A stretch of 64,000 nt of DNA from Ornithoclostridium sp944380285 (GCA_963931165.1 OZ006985.1:1116001-1180000); one strand, 5' to 3'. Counted from the first letter of the stretch, positions 23,137 to 32,194 are shown. The notes: generated from the letters alone by a model not told the origin. A program made the numbers and translations.

Positions 23137-25512
23137 ATGCCCGACGCTGATTTCAAACTCAATGCGCAGTCTGCCGCTTCCGCTCCTTCGGAGGCGCCTG
23201 CCGTGTCGTTCAAAGATTTGCAAAAACTCGCAAAAAAAGATCCCGTAAAGATGTACGAACTCGGGCTTGTCTATTTCAAGGGCGAGTCTCCTTCTCCCGA
23301 TCCCGAAAAGGATGCGAAGAGGGCTTTCGAGTGTTTTGAAAAGAGCGTGAAGGCGCTTCCCGAATCCGAGGAGCGCACCGACGCGATCTATCATTTGGCG
23401 ATGTGCCACGAGAAGGGCATCGGCACCAAGAACGACTACAAGGAGGCGTTCAGGCTCTACACTCTGACGAGCAACGCCGGTCACGTCGAGTCCAAGATCA
23501 AGCTGGGCTATCTCTATCTCTACGGGCGCGGCACCAAGCAGAGCGACATCGAGGCGTTCAACCGCTTCAACGAGGCGGCGGAGCTGGGCAGCGTCGACGG
23601 CCGCATCGCGGTCGCGGACTGCTATCTCAATCAAAAGGGCGTCCCCAAGGCGGATCCCGAGAAGGCGGTCGAGGTGTACAAGGAGCTTGCCCGCACCAAC
23701 GTGCGTGCGGCGTACAACTTCGCATATTGCTATCACACCGGCAAGGGCGTCGAAAAGAACACGTTCATGGCGGGGCACTATCTCGTGCCCGCGGCGAAGC
23801 GCGGCGACGTGGACGCGCAATGCTTTCTCGCGCAATGCTTCTTCAAGGGCGACGGCGTCAAGCGCAATCTGCCCAAGGCGGCTTATTGGTTCAAGAAGGC
23901 GGCGGCGAAGGGCAGCGACGTCGGCAGGTTCAACTATGCGTATTGTCTCGAAAACGGTTTGGGCGTCAACCGCGACGTCAAAGCCGCTTTCTCCATCTAT
24001 GACTATCTGTACAAAAAGGGCTATCCGCGCGCGGCTTCGGCGGCGGCGCGCTGCTACTATTACGGCTTCGGCGTAAAGCAATCGCTCAAACAGGCGATCG
24101 AGTGCGTCAAGTTCGGCGTCAAGAACGGCGACGCCGAGTCGCTGTGCTACATGGGCTGGTTCAGGCTCAACGGCATCAAGTGCCGCAAGAATGTCAAAGA
24201 GGCGTACAAGCTGTTCGGTCAGGCGTACGGCAAGGGTTCTGCGGCGGCGGCATACGCGCTGTCCGTGCTCGTGCTCAAGGACGTCAAAAAGAAAAAGGAA
24301 GAAGAGGCGAAGGCGAAATCGGAAGAGTATCGCAAGTTTGCTCTCGATCGCAAATATCCGCCCGCGCTCTATGAGCTCGCTCTCGGCAAAGAGGGCAGAG
24401 AGAGGGCGGAGCTGCTCAACGAGGCTGCGGAAAGGGACTACATCCCGGCGATCGTCCGCTATGCTAAAGAATTGGAAGAGGAGTTCCCCGACCGCGCGTT
24501 CGCGCTGTGGCAGAGGGCGTACGCGCTCGGCAGTCTGCGCGGAGCGTACGGTATGGGCAGGTGCTACGAGCGCGGCATCGGCGTGCCCGCCAACAGAGAG
24601 AAGGCGTATGTGTTCTACCGTCAGGCGGCGAAGTCGGGCTATGCCGACGCGATCGCGGTCGTGGGCATGTACTATCAAAAGGGCTGCGTCGTCGACATGG
24701 ACGCCAAGCTTGCCGAGGAGTGCTACGACGTGGCGATACGCAAGGGCAGCACCTATGCGTTGCGCCGTATGGCGAAGATGTACGCGATCGACGGCAAGGT
24801 CAAAAAGGCGGAGAAGGCATACGGCAGAGCGATCGCGTTCGGCGACGAAGAGGCGGTGCTCGGGCTTGCCGAGGCATATTGCATGACGGGCAAAAAGAAA
24901 TACTACAAGAAGGCATTGCCGATACTTCGCTCGCTCGTCGCGGAAGGCGAACCCAAGGCGTGCGCGCTGCTCGCGCAGGTCTATGATTCGATCGGCACGA
25001 CGGACGCGGCGGCGGAGGCTGCGGACGCGATGTTGCAGGCGGGCGTCAACGCGCATTGCGCGAACGCGTATTACTACAACGCGCTGCGCATGTACGAGAG
25101 CGAGAACGCCGGCGACCGCGATTGGCAATATATCGGCGAAAACCTGCAAAAGGCGATGGACGCCGGCTCGGACGCGGCGGCGCGTTTTGCGGTCGAGCTG
25201 TACACCAAAAAGTCCAAAGAGCCCGACAAGGCGATCCTTGCCAAGGACGCGCTCATTCGCATGGATCTCGGCGACGACTATCTTTACGAGGTAGGATGTG
25301 CGTTCGAAGAGGGCAAGGTCGTCGACAAGGATGAGCAAAAGGCGGCGTTCTACTTTGCGCTCGCGTGGAAGCGCGGCGCCAAGAAGGGCAGAAAGGCGCT
25401 CAAAAAGCTCAAGAAGTACAAGGAATACGGCGGCAAGTGGATGACCAAAAAGAGCGCCAAAAAGGCAGCGAAAGCCCCGGCGGCGTCTTCCGATCAAGCC
25501 AAAGCCGCATGA
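23137..25512 (+). CDS. Large Sel1-like repeat protein
   Basis: Protein of 791 residues made almost entirely of Sel1-like (TPR-type) helical repeats of about 36 residues, for example AIYHLAMCHEKGIGTKNDYKEAFRLYTL, AKIKLGYLYLYGRGTKQSDIEAFNRFNEAA (first residues approximate) and GAYGMGRCYERGIGVPANREKAYVFYRQAA. No signal peptide or membrane segment is seen, so a cytosolic scaffold for protein-protein contacts is likely; the partner is unknown. The tail is very lysine-rich (KKGRKALKKLKKYKEYGGKWMTKKSAKKAAKA). Start ATG at 23137 after AGGTGGAG; a GTG 15 nt upstream is less likely. The stop overlaps maf (ATGA). Confidence 0.88.
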   Translation: MPDADFKLNAQSAASAPSEAPAVSFKDLQKLAKKDPVKMYELGLVYFKGESPSPDPEKDAKRAFECFEKSVKALPESEERTDAIYHLAMCHEKGIGTKNDYKEAFRLYTLTSNAGHVESKIKLGYLYLYGRGTKQSDIEAFNRFNEAAELGSVDGRIAVADCYLNQKGVPKADPEKAVEVYKELARTNVRAAYNFAYCYHTGKGVEKNTFMAGHYLVPAAKRGDVDAQCFLAQCFFKGDGVKRNLPKAAYWFKKAAAKGSDVGRFNYAYCLENGLGVNRDVKAAFSIYDYLYKKGYPRAASAAARCYYYGFGVKQSLKQAIECVKFGVKNGDAESLCYMGWFRLNGIKCRKNVKEAYKLFGQAYGKGSAAAAYALSVLVLKDVKKKKEEEAKAKSEEYRKFALDRKYPPALYELALGKEGRERAELLNEAAERDYIPAIVRYAKELEEEFPDRAFALWQRAYALGSLRGAYGMGRCYERGIGVPANREKAYVFYRQAAKSGYADAIAVVGMYYQKGCVVDMDAKLAEECYDVAIRKGSTYALRRMAKMYAIDGKVKKAEKAYGRAIAFGDEEAVLGLAEAYCMTGKKKYYKKALPILRSLVAEGEPKACALLAQVYDSIGTTDAAAEAADAMLQAGVNAHCANAYYYNALRMYESENAGDRDWQYIGENLQKAMDAGSDAAARFAVELYTKKSKEPDKAILAKDALIRMDLGDDYLYEVGCAFEEGKVVDKDEQKAAFYFALAWKRGAKKGRKALKKLKKYKEYGGKWMTKKSAKKAAKAPAASSDQAKAA

Positions 25513-26048
25513 TCATACTTGCATCCGATTCGCCGAGGCGGCGCGAATTGCTCGCTACGCTTGTCGGCGAATTTCACGTTGAGCCCAGCCGTGTGGACGA
25601 ACACGTCCGCAACAAGGCGCCGTGGCGCATGGTCGAGGCGATCGCCGAGAAGAAGTGCGACGCGGTCGCGGGCAGACATCCCGAGGACGTCGTGATAGGA
25701 GCCGACACAGTCGTCGTCTTTGGCGGAAAGGTGATGGGCAAGCCCAAAGACGCCGCCCACGCTGTCGAGATGCTGAGGGCGCTTGCGGGCAAAAGGCACA
25801 CCGTCTACACCGGCGTATGCGTCTGCGACCGCGGCGTCAAGACCGTCTGGCACGAGGTCTCGCATGTCTATATGCAAAAGATGAGCGACGAGTTCATCGC
25901 GCGCTATGTCGCGGGCGGTTCGCCGCTGGACAAGGCGGGCGCGTACGGCGTTCAGGACGAGGGCACCGTCGAAAGGTACGACGGCGAATACGCCAACATC
26001 ATGGGATTGCCTCTCGTGCGATTGGCAGAGTTATTGAGGGAGAGATGA
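25509..26048 (+). CDS. maf: Maf-like nucleoside triphosphate pyrophosphatase
   Basis: Protein of 179 residues of the Maf/HAM1 fold that hydrolyses dTTP/UTP or modified nucleotides. Landmarks: IILASDSPRRRELLATL at the N terminus (the S-x-R-R nucleotide site), DVVIGADTVVVFGGKVMGKPKD, and the end DKAGAYGVQDEGTVERYDGEYANIMGLPL with the KAGAYGxQ motif. It overlaps the gene before and mreB after by 4 bp each (ATGA), making a coupled Sel1-maf-mreB unit. maf beside mreB is a common arrangement in Bacillota. Confidence 0.93.
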   Translation: MIILASDSPRRRELLATLVGEFHVEPSRVDEHVRNKAPWRMVEAIAEKKCDAVAGRHPEDVVIGADTVVVFGGKVMGKPKDAAHAVEMLRALAGKRHTVYTGVCVCDRGVKTVWHEVSHVYMQKMSDEFIARYVAGGSPLDKAGAYGVQDEGTVERYDGEYANIMGLPLVRLAELLRER

Positions 26049-27049
26049 AACAAGCCGAATTGGTTATCGACATAGGCAGCCGCAACACGACTGTGTGCAG
26101 CAGAGGCGTCGGGGTGCTCATTCACGAGCCGACCGTCGCCGCGATCAGCAATCGCGGCGGCAAGATGGCGCTCGTTCAGGCGGGCAGGCAGGCGGAGCGT
26201 CTCGCCGCCGTCAAGCAGGCGGATTTTCAGATCCTCAACCCCGTCAAAGAGGGCACGATCTTCCACGAGCGCGCCGCGGCATTGATGTACCGCGAGTTCA
26301 TCAGACGCGCCGTTCCGTACCGCATTTTCAAGCCCAAGATCAAGGTCATTGCCTGCGTGTCGTGCGGCATCGGCAACATGGACAAGCGCACGATCGAGCG
26401 CGTGCTGCTCAAAGCGGGCGCGGACGAGGTGACGATCATCGAGTCGCCGCTCGCCGTGTTCGAGGGCATGGAGCGCCGCGAGGGAGCGTTCGTCATCGAC
26501 ATCGGCGCGTCCAAGAGCGAGATCGCCGTCTGCGACGAGAACGGCATCATCGCCGGTTGCAGCCTCAATATCGGCGGCGACGCGATCAACAACGCGATCG
26601 TCGACTATGTGGTCGACGTCTATCGCTGCAAGATCCGCATGTCCGGCGCCGAGGACGTCAAGAGGCAGATCGTCAACATGTACGAGGGTGACCGTTCGCC
26701 CATCGTCGTCAACACCGAGTCGTTGCACGGCGAGGACAGGGCGAGGATCAAGCTGACCGCCGCGGAGCTGCGCGAACCGGTCGGCAGATTGATCGACAAG
26801 ATCGTCGAGGTCGCGTTCAACATGAGCGCGCAGATCCCCGAATCGATAGCGATGGACATCTGCAACGGCGGCATCACGCTGTGCGGCGGCACCGCCTATA
26901 TGCCGGGGCTTGCCGACTACATCGAACGCAAGCTCGAGATCCCGGTCTATGTGCCCGACATGCCCGAGACGGCGGCGGCGATGGGAGCGCTCGGGTTCTA
27001 TCGCGACAAGGAGAGGCTGGCGAGCTTCATCAACGTCGAAAATCTTTGA
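26045..27049 (+). CDS. mreB: MreB-family rod-shape actin homologue
   Basis: Protein of 334 residues with the actin-like ATPase signature of MreB/Mbl: VIDIGSRNTTVCSRGVGVLIHEP (phosphate 1), AFVIDIGASKSEIAVCDENGI (phosphate 2), and LCGGTAYMPGLADYIERKLEIPVYV (adenosine motif). It directs lateral wall synthesis at the membrane. It is somewhat diverged: phosphate 1 reads IGSRNT where most have LGTANT. Usual partners mreC and mreD are not adjacent; a terminator and then minD follow. Confidence 0.88.
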   Translation: MKQAELVIDIGSRNTTVCSRGVGVLIHEPTVAAISNRGGKMALVQAGRQAERLAAVKQADFQILNPVKEGTIFHERAAALMYREFIRRAVPYRIFKPKIKVIACVSCGIGNMDKRTIERVLLKAGADEVTIIESPLAVFEGMERREGAFVIDIGASKSEIAVCDENGIIAGCSLNIGGDAINNAIVDYVVDVYRCKIRMSGAEDVKRQIVNMYEGDRSPIVVNTESLHGEDRARIKLTAAELREPVGRLIDKIVEVAFNMSAQIPESIAMDICNGGITLCGGTAYMPGLADYIERKLEIPVYVPDMPETAAAMGALGFYRDKERLASFINVENL

Positions 27050-27063
27050 CAAAGCGCAAAGCG

Positions 27064-27091
27064 GCGCGCCCTTCGGGGCGCGTATTTTTTT
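27064..27091 (+). terminator. Intrinsic terminator of mreB
   Basis: GCGCGCCC and GGGGCGCG around TTC, followed by TATTTTTTT, 14 bp after mreB. Confidence 0.85.
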
Positions 27092-27134
27092 GACATGTTT
27101 CGACTTTTTTGCTTCAAGATCGTGCGATTTCGCC

Positions 27135-27163
27135 TTTGCCGCACGCGCGCGGCGCGATATAAT
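27135..27163 (+). promoter_or_regulatory. Promoter of minDE
   Basis: TATAAT at 27158-27163 with TTGCCG at 27136-27141 (16-bp spacer), 19 bp before the ATG of minD. Confidence 0.6.
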
Positions 27164-27181
27164 ATAGTTCGAGGAAAAGTT

Positions 27182-27967
27182 ATGGCAAGAAGGATAGTTT
27201 TGACTTCGGGCAAGGGCGGCGTCGGCAAGACGACCGTCTGCGCCGCTCTCGGACGGGCGCTGGCGCGCAGGCGCAAGCGTACGCTTTTGGTCGACGCCGA
27301 TTTCGGGCTCAACAATCTCGACGTTGCGCTCGGCATGGAGTCGCGCGTGGTCTATGACATCCACGACGTAGCCGAGGGGCGGTGCGGACTGTCCGCCGCG
27401 CTTTTGACGGACGACGCGTCGGGGCTGAAATTGCTGCCGAGCACGCGCGTTGACTGCGGCAGACTGTCAAAGAACGTGCTCGCTTCCATTTTGGCGCGCG
27501 TAGACGACGACTTCGACTTTGTGCTCATCGACTGTCCCGCGGGGATAGACGAGGGATTTCACCGCGCGGTCTGCGCCGCCGACGAGGCGCTCGTCGTCAC
27601 CACGCCGCAACCCGGCGCGATACGCGACGCGGACAAGGTGCTGACGCTGCTGGGGACATATCGTCTGCACGCCGTGGGCGTGATCGTCAACAGGGTGCGC
27701 GGCGACCTTGTCGTAGAGGGGCGCTGTCTTTCTGCCGACGAGATCGCCGACGTGCTCGGACATCCGGCGATGGCGTACGTCCCCGAGGACGACGCGGTCG
27801 CGATCTGCGGTCAGACGGGCGCGGAATTGTCGTACGCGCCGTCGATGCGCGCGATGTCGATGCTCGCCGACAACCTCGTCGACGGGGGCAGAAAACTGTA
27901 CGACTGCACGGACGGCTATCGCGGCGTGTTCGGCAGATTGAAGATGTTTTTGAGGAGGCAGATATGA
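27182..27967 (+). CDS. minD: Septum-site determining ATPase MinD
   Basis: Deviant Walker ParA/MinD ATPase of 261 residues that places the division site from the membrane. N-terminal SGKGGVGKTTVCAALG (deviant Walker A with signature lysine), VDADFGLNNLDVALGM (A'), and DFVLIDCPAGIDEGF (Walker B). The C-terminal end GRLKMFLRRQI is an amphipathic membrane-targeting helix as in other MinD proteins. GAGGAAAAG precedes the ATG. It overlaps minE by 4 bp. No minC is found in the window. Confidence 0.93.
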   Translation: MARRIVLTSGKGGVGKTTVCAALGRALARRRKRTLLVDADFGLNNLDVALGMESRVVYDIHDVAEGRCGLSAALLTDDASGLKLLPSTRVDCGRLSKNVLASILARVDDDFDFVLIDCPAGIDEGFHRAVCAADEALVVTTPQPGAIRDADKVLTLLGTYRLHAVGVIVNRVRGDLVVEGRCLSADEIADVLGHPAMAYVPEDDAVAICGQTGAELSYAPSMRAMSMLADNLVDGGRKLYDCTDGYRGVFGRLKMFLRRQI

Positions 27968-28182
27968 CGGGAGCGGAGCGGATCAAGAGGATGTTGCTCA
28001 AAGACAAGCTCGACTTGGGCGAGGGCTATATGCGCGCGTTCAAGAGCGATCTCAACAGATTGCTGGGTTACTACATGACGCCGTGCGGCGAGTGCGAGGT
28101 CGTGATCACGCCGACCGCGGACGGCTTTGCGATCGGGATAAAGGCGACGGCGGCGCGGCTCAAACACATCGAGGCGATATAA
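27964..28182 (+). CDS. minE: Cell division topological factor MinE
   Basis: 72 residues: a short N-terminal segment (ERIKRMLLKDKLDL), then YMRAFKSDLNRLLGYYMTPCGECEVVITPTADGFAIGIKATAA, the MinE topological-specificity pattern. MinE stimulates MinD ATPase and drives its pole-to-pole oscillation. Position right after minD with ATGA overlap makes the call firm despite the short, diverged sequence. Confidence 0.85.
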   Translation: MTGAERIKRMLLKDKLDLGEGYMRAFKSDLNRLLGYYMTPCGECEVVITPTADGFAIGIKATAARLKHIEAI

Positions 28183-28240
28183 CATATTCGCCTCGGCTGC
28201 GGCGTATAATACCTTGACCGCGCAAGCGGAGGAGGTGTCT

Positions 28241-28423
28241 ATGAAATACGACGAGGGGAGCCTGATCGGCTCGCAGTTCCGCAAGAGGGAAAACGTCACT
28301 TACGGCAAGCCGGCAAGGGAGCGCAAGCTGCCGGGACTGCTCGACATATTCATCGTGCAGGCGGCGGTGTGTCTTGCGATCACCGTGGCTGTCGCCGTGG
28401 CGAGGTTTGCGATCGGCGGATGA
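28241..28423 (+). CDS. Small single-pass membrane protein next to the site-2 protease
   Basis: 60 residues: a basic soluble part (MKYDEGSLIGSQFRKRENVTYGKPARERKLPG) and one membrane helix (LLDIFIVQAAVCLAITVAVAVARFAI). GGAGGAGG lies 5 nt before the ATG. Its stop overlaps the start of the M50 protease gene, so it may be a partner or substrate of that protease; this is inference. The start region is preceded by TGACCGCGCAAGCGG (28215-28229), the same opening as the CTAAGAC elements. Confidence 0.65.
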   Translation: MKYDEGSLIGSQFRKRENVTYGKPARERKLPGLLDIFIVQAAVCLAITVAVAVARFAIGG

Positions 28424-29259
28424 AGCTGAAGATACATCCGCTGTTCGCGGCGCTGTGCCTGTACTTTGTGTTCACGGGCAGAGCGCTTGCGCTCGGCGGC
28501 TATATCGTCGCGATCCTCGCGCACGAGTTGGCGCATTCGCGCGCGGCGGCGTGGCGGGGATACACTCTCGGGGCGGTGACGCTGATGCCGTACGGCGGAG
28601 TGATAGACGGCGGCGAGAGATATTCGGCGGCGGACAACGTGTTCATCGCGCTGGCGGCGCCCGTCTTCAACGCCGCGGTCGCGGTCTGCGTCGTCGCGCT
28701 GTGGTGGCTCGTCCCCGATTGCTATGCCTATACCGCGGACGTCTGCGCCGCCAACGCGTCGATGTGCGTGCTCAATCTGCTGCCCGTATATCCGCTCGAC
28801 GGCTATCGCGTCGTGTTCGCGCTGTCCAAGAACAAGGGCAGAGCGGTAGCGGCGATGCGCGTCGCAGGCGGAGCCGTCGGCGCGATCTTTTCCGCGCTCG
28901 GAGCGCTGACCACTTTCGTCGAGTTCAATCCCACTTTGATATTGTTCGGTTTCTTTTTGATCTACGGCGCGCTGTTTCGGGTCGGCGACGCAATGATCGT
29001 CCACCTTGCCGGCAACGGCATCTTTTGCAAAAATTATCGTGCAGGTGTCGAAAAACGCACGTTCATCATCTCGCGCGACGCGCCGCTGTCCGCGCTGGTC
29101 AGACAGCTCAAACGCGACAGCGCGGCTGTGTTCGAGGTCGTGACCGAGGGCGGCGAGCCGCTGTTTGAACTCGACGAGGACGACGTCGGGGTGATGTGCG
29201 CGGAGTGCGAATTGAGCGAGCCGATCGGCGAGGCTTTCGAAAAGGTGTATTCAAAATAG
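28420..29259 (+). CDS. M50 family site-2 protease, SpoIVFB-like
   Basis: Intramembrane zinc metalloprotease of 279 residues with about six hydrophobic segments. The active-site motif HEXXH is in ILAHELAHSRAAAW (about residue 43), and the third ligand motif is NLLPVYPLDGYRV (NxxPxxPLDG). A cytosolic C-terminal part (SRDAPLSALVRQLKRDSAAVFEV) resembles the CBS-like tail of SpoIVFB, which cleaves pro-sigma-K in spore formers. Whether this organism sporulates cannot be told. It lies after minE in the position where spoIVF genes often stand. Confidence 0.85.
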   Translation: MKLKIHPLFAALCLYFVFTGRALALGGYIVAILAHELAHSRAAAWRGYTLGAVTLMPYGGVIDGGERYSAADNVFIALAAPVFNAAVAVCVVALWWLVPDCYAYTADVCAANASMCVLNLLPVYPLDGYRVVFALSKNKGRAVAAMRVAGGAVGAIFSALGALTTFVEFNPTLILFGFFLIYGALFRVGDAMIVHLAGNGIFCKNYRAGVEKRTFIISRDAPLSALVRQLKRDSAAVFEVVTEGGEPLFELDEDDVGVMCAECELSEPIGEAFEKVYSK

Positions 29260-29288
29260 CCCGTTTTGCTAAAAATTGCCAAATACTA

Positions 29289-29317
29289 TTGAAAACGCGC
29301 GCGCGATATGTTATAAT
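29289..29317 (+). promoter_or_regulatory. Promoter of the ROK kinase gene
   Basis: TTGAAA (29289-29294), 17-bp spacer, TATAAT (29312-29317), 30 bp before the ATG. Confidence 0.8.
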
Positions 29318-29347
29318 TTTGACACAGAAACTTCGAGGAAGGTATCT

Positions 29348-30310
29348 ATGATCTACGCAGGAGTCGACATCGGCGGCACAAACATCAAATTGGGACTCAT
29401 CGACGACGAGCGCGAATGCATCGTCGCGGACACATCGATCAAGACGAGGGCGGAACGTCCTCACGGCGAAATTCTCGAAGATATCGCCTCAAATCTCGTC
29501 AAACTTTGCGAGAGCGCGAAAATCGACTTTCACACCGTCGAGGGCGTCGGCATGGGCATCCCCGGCATCGTCGATCAGCGCACCGGCACGGTCAGCTATT
29601 GCGCCAATCTCGGCTGGCGCGACATCCCGATCACACACCTTTTCGAGGTGTTGACAGGCAAGCACACCGAGGCGGCGAACGACGCCAACTGCGCCGCTTG
29701 GGGCGAGTACAAGTACGGTTGCTGCAAGGGGATGCGCAACGTCATCCTCATCACGCTCGGCACGGGCGTGGGCAGCGGCATCATTTTGGAAGGCAGGCTG
29801 TTCGGCGGCATAGCGACCGCAGGCGGCGAGGCGGGGCACATGATCATCGTCAAGGACGGGCTGCAATGCAATTGCGGGCTGCGCGGCTGCTGGGAGAGGT
29901 ATGCGTCCGCGACGGCTTTGATCGAGCAGACCAAGGCGGCGATCGAGGGCGCGCCCGACAGCGTGCTTGCGAGCGTTGCAAAAAAGAGCGGCAAGGTCAC
30001 CGCGCGCACGGCGTTTGCCGCGCTCGAAAAGGGCGATCCGGTCGCGCGCAAGGTCGTCGACGGCTACATCGACTACATCGTCACAGGGCTCATCAACCTG
30101 GGCAACATCTTCCATCCAAACGCGTTCGTCATCGGCGGAGGCGTTTCCAACGAGGGCGCGCCGCTCATCGCGCCGCTCGAGGACAAGCTCAACGCGGGGC
30201 TGATCGCAAGCGCGCACAATCCGCGAGTAAGGGTGTTGCAGGCGGCGCTCGGCAACAAGGCGGGCATGATGGGCGCGGCGGCGCTTGCCAAGGAGAATCT
30301 CAAATCGTAA
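29348..30310 (+). CDS. ROK family glucokinase
   Basis: Protein of 320 residues. ATP-binding AGVDIGGTNIKLGLID at the N terminus, sugar-binding ANDANCAAWGEYKYG, phosphate motif LGTGVGSGIILEGRLFGG, ROK signature GEAGHMIIVKDGLQCNCGLRGCWERYAS with the CxCGxxGC zinc cysteines, and adenosine loop IGGGVSNEG. Likely phosphorylates glucose with ATP at glycolysis entry. GAGGAAGG precedes the ATG. RNase G follows 33 bp later on the same strand. Confidence 0.9.
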   Translation: MIYAGVDIGGTNIKLGLIDDERECIVADTSIKTRAERPHGEILEDIASNLVKLCESAKIDFHTVEGVGMGIPGIVDQRTGTVSYCANLGWRDIPITHLFEVLTGKHTEAANDANCAAWGEYKYGCCKGMRNVILITLGTGVGSGIILEGRLFGGIATAGGEAGHMIIVKDGLQCNCGLRGCWERYASATALIEQTKAAIEGAPDSVLASVAKKSGKVTARTAFAALEKGDPVARKVVDGYIDYIVTGLINLGNIFHPNAFVIGGGVSNEGAPLIAPLEDKLNAGLIASAHNPRVRVLQAALGNKAGMMGAAALAKENLKS

Positions 30311-30343
30311 AAACCGCCTTCGGGCGTAAATTTTGAGGACAAA

Positions 30344-31825
30344 ATGAGAAGGATCTTGATCGACGTACACCCCAACAGTACAAAGGTGTGCATCGTCAAC
30401 AACGGCCTTTTGGAGGAATTTTGGGTCGAGCGCAAGAACCTGAGCCGGCTTGTCGGCAACGTCTACAAGGGCAAGGTCGAGAACGTGCTGCCCGGGATGC
30501 AGGCTGCGTTCGTCAACATCGGGCTTCAGCGCAACGCGTTCCTCTATGCGGGCGACGTCGTCGTCGACGGCGAGCAGGTCAGCGCGGACAAGACGCTCGA
30601 CCTTCGCGAGGGCGACACGGTGCTGTGTCAGGTCGAGAAGGACGAGTTCGGCAACAAGGGCGCGCGCATTTCGATGAACATCACGATACCGGGCAGGGTG
30701 GTCATACTCATGCCGCGGCTCGACTATGTCGGCGTTTCGCGCAAGATCACCGACGACGAGACGCGCCGCAGGCTGATCGCGATCGCCAACGAGATACGCC
30801 CCGAAGGGTGCGGCGTGATCATGCGCACGCAGGCGGAGCATTGCTCGGAGGCGGAACTTCGCGCCGAGATGAAGTGGCTGGTCTCGACTTGGAACAAGAT
30901 CAAAGAGGACGAATTGCGCAAGCCCGCCGGTTCGCTGATCTACAAGGAACGCGATCTTGCGGTCAGGGCGGTGCGCGACATGTTGGTCGACGTCGACGAG
31001 ATCGTCATCAACAACCGCAAAGTCTATGACGAATTTTGCACCAACCTCGTCTATATCACGGAAGAGCATCCGGGCATTTTCAAGTATTACAACAGCAACA
31101 AGAACATCCTTGCCGCGTATGGTTTGACCGAGCAGATCGACGCGCTCTTGCGCCGCAAGGTGCCGCTGCGCAACGGCGCGTATCTCATCATCGACCGCAC
31201 GGAGGCGCTGACCGTCATCGACGTCAATACCGGAAGGTACGTCGGCACCAAGAACCTCGAAGAGACGGTCTTTGACACCAACAAGATTGCGGCGGTTGAG
31301 ATCGCGAGGCAGATCAGGCTGCGCAACATCGGCGGCATCATCGTCATCGACTTCATCGATATGGAGAACCGCAAGCACCGCGAGCGCGTGCTCGAAGCGT
31401 TGCAGGCGGAGCTGGACAAGGATCGCATCAAGACGACTTTGGTCGGGCTGACGGGGCTGGGGCTGGTCGAGCTTACGCGCAAAAAGACGCGCAGCATGAT
31501 CGAGAGCGTCATGCTTCAGCCGTGTCCCTATTGCCACGGCGACGGCTATGTCTATTCGGACGAGCACATGATCATGAAGATCAGGACGGCGGTCACGCAG
31601 GCGTTCGAGGGCAGCAGCGCAAAGGCGGCAAAGGTCACGGTCGCGCCGTCCGTGTTCAACAAACTCTTCTCGCTCAGGTATCTCGAAAACGAGTGCCGCA
31701 ACGAGTGGAAGGACAAGCGCATCTACGTCGTTCCCGACGAGCGCATGCACATCGAAAAATACAAACTCGAGACTCTCAACTCGGCGGTCCTCGACCTGCC
31801 GGACAACGCGCGCCTTTTGTATTGA
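30344..31825 (+). CDS. rng: Ribonuclease G/E family endonuclease
   Basis: Protein of 493 residues of the RNase E/G family, which cuts rRNA precursors and mRNA at single-stranded AU-rich sites. The embedded S1 domain is VGNVYKGKVENVLPGMQAAFVNIGLQRNAFLYAGDV; the catalytic DNase I-like part has LTVIDVNTGRYVGTKNLEETVFDTN and GGIIVIDFIDMENRKHRERVLEAL (metal aspartates); the zinc-link is CPYCHGDG. Length matches RNase G, with no long C-terminal scaffold. TTGAGGAC precedes the ATG. Confidence 0.93.
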   Translation: MRRILIDVHPNSTKVCIVNNGLLEEFWVERKNLSRLVGNVYKGKVENVLPGMQAAFVNIGLQRNAFLYAGDVVVDGEQVSADKTLDLREGDTVLCQVEKDEFGNKGARISMNITIPGRVVILMPRLDYVGVSRKITDDETRRRLIAIANEIRPEGCGVIMRTQAEHCSEAELRAEMKWLVSTWNKIKEDELRKPAGSLIYKERDLAVRAVRDMLVDVDEIVINNRKVYDEFCTNLVYITEEHPGIFKYYNSNKNILAAYGLTEQIDALLRRKVPLRNGAYLIIDRTEALTVIDVNTGRYVGTKNLEETVFDTNKIAAVEIARQIRLRNIGGIIVIDFIDMENRKHRERVLEALQAELDKDRIKTTLVGLTGLGLVELTRKKTRSMIESVMLQPCPYCHGDGYVYSDEHMIMKIRTAVTQAFEGSSAKAAKVTVAPSVFNKLFSLRYLENECRNEWKDKRIYVVPDERMHIEKYKLETLNSAVLDLPDNARLLY

Positions 31826-31846
31826 GCGCGCCGAAAAGAGGTGAAT

Positions 31847-32182
31847 ATGAAGATAGAATTTGACAAGTTTGATTTCGTCGCCTGCGCTGCGTTCAAGGGC
31901 GGCGACGGCGCGTTCGAGGTCAAGACCGCGGGCGACAAGGACAACAAGATCATGTACGGCAGGCTGCGCAAGGGCTGCTCGATCGGCATGCACCGCCACG
32001 AAGGCACCGCCGAGATCATCTACGTCGTCTCGGGCGAGGGCGTGATGAGCGTCGAGGGCGGGGAGGAGATCTTGCGCCCCGGCGACGTCCACTATTGCCC
32101 CGAGGGGAGCGCGCATTCCTTCCGCAACGACCGCGAAGAGCCGCTCGAATTTTTCGCTGTGGTGCCGACGTTGAAAGGCTGA
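31847..32182 (+). CDS. Small cupin-domain protein
   Basis: 111-residue single cupin barrel. Motif 1 GCSIGMHRHEGTAEIIYVVSGEG carries the metal ligands HxH...E, and motif 2 is RPGDVHYCPEGSAHSFRND with the last histidine. Such proteins are often metal-dependent isomerases or sugar-binding proteins; the substrate is not evident. Start at ATG 31847 after AGAGGTGA; a GTG 6 nt upstream overlaps that site. It follows rng by 21 bp and ends at a terminator. Confidence 0.85.
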   Translation: MKIEFDKFDFVACAAFKGGDGAFEVKTAGDKDNKIMYGRLRKGCSIGMHRHEGTAEIIYVVSGEGVMSVEGGEEILRPGDVHYCPEGSAHSFRNDREEPLEFFAVVPTLKG

Positions 32183-32194
32183 CGGTGAGAGGGC

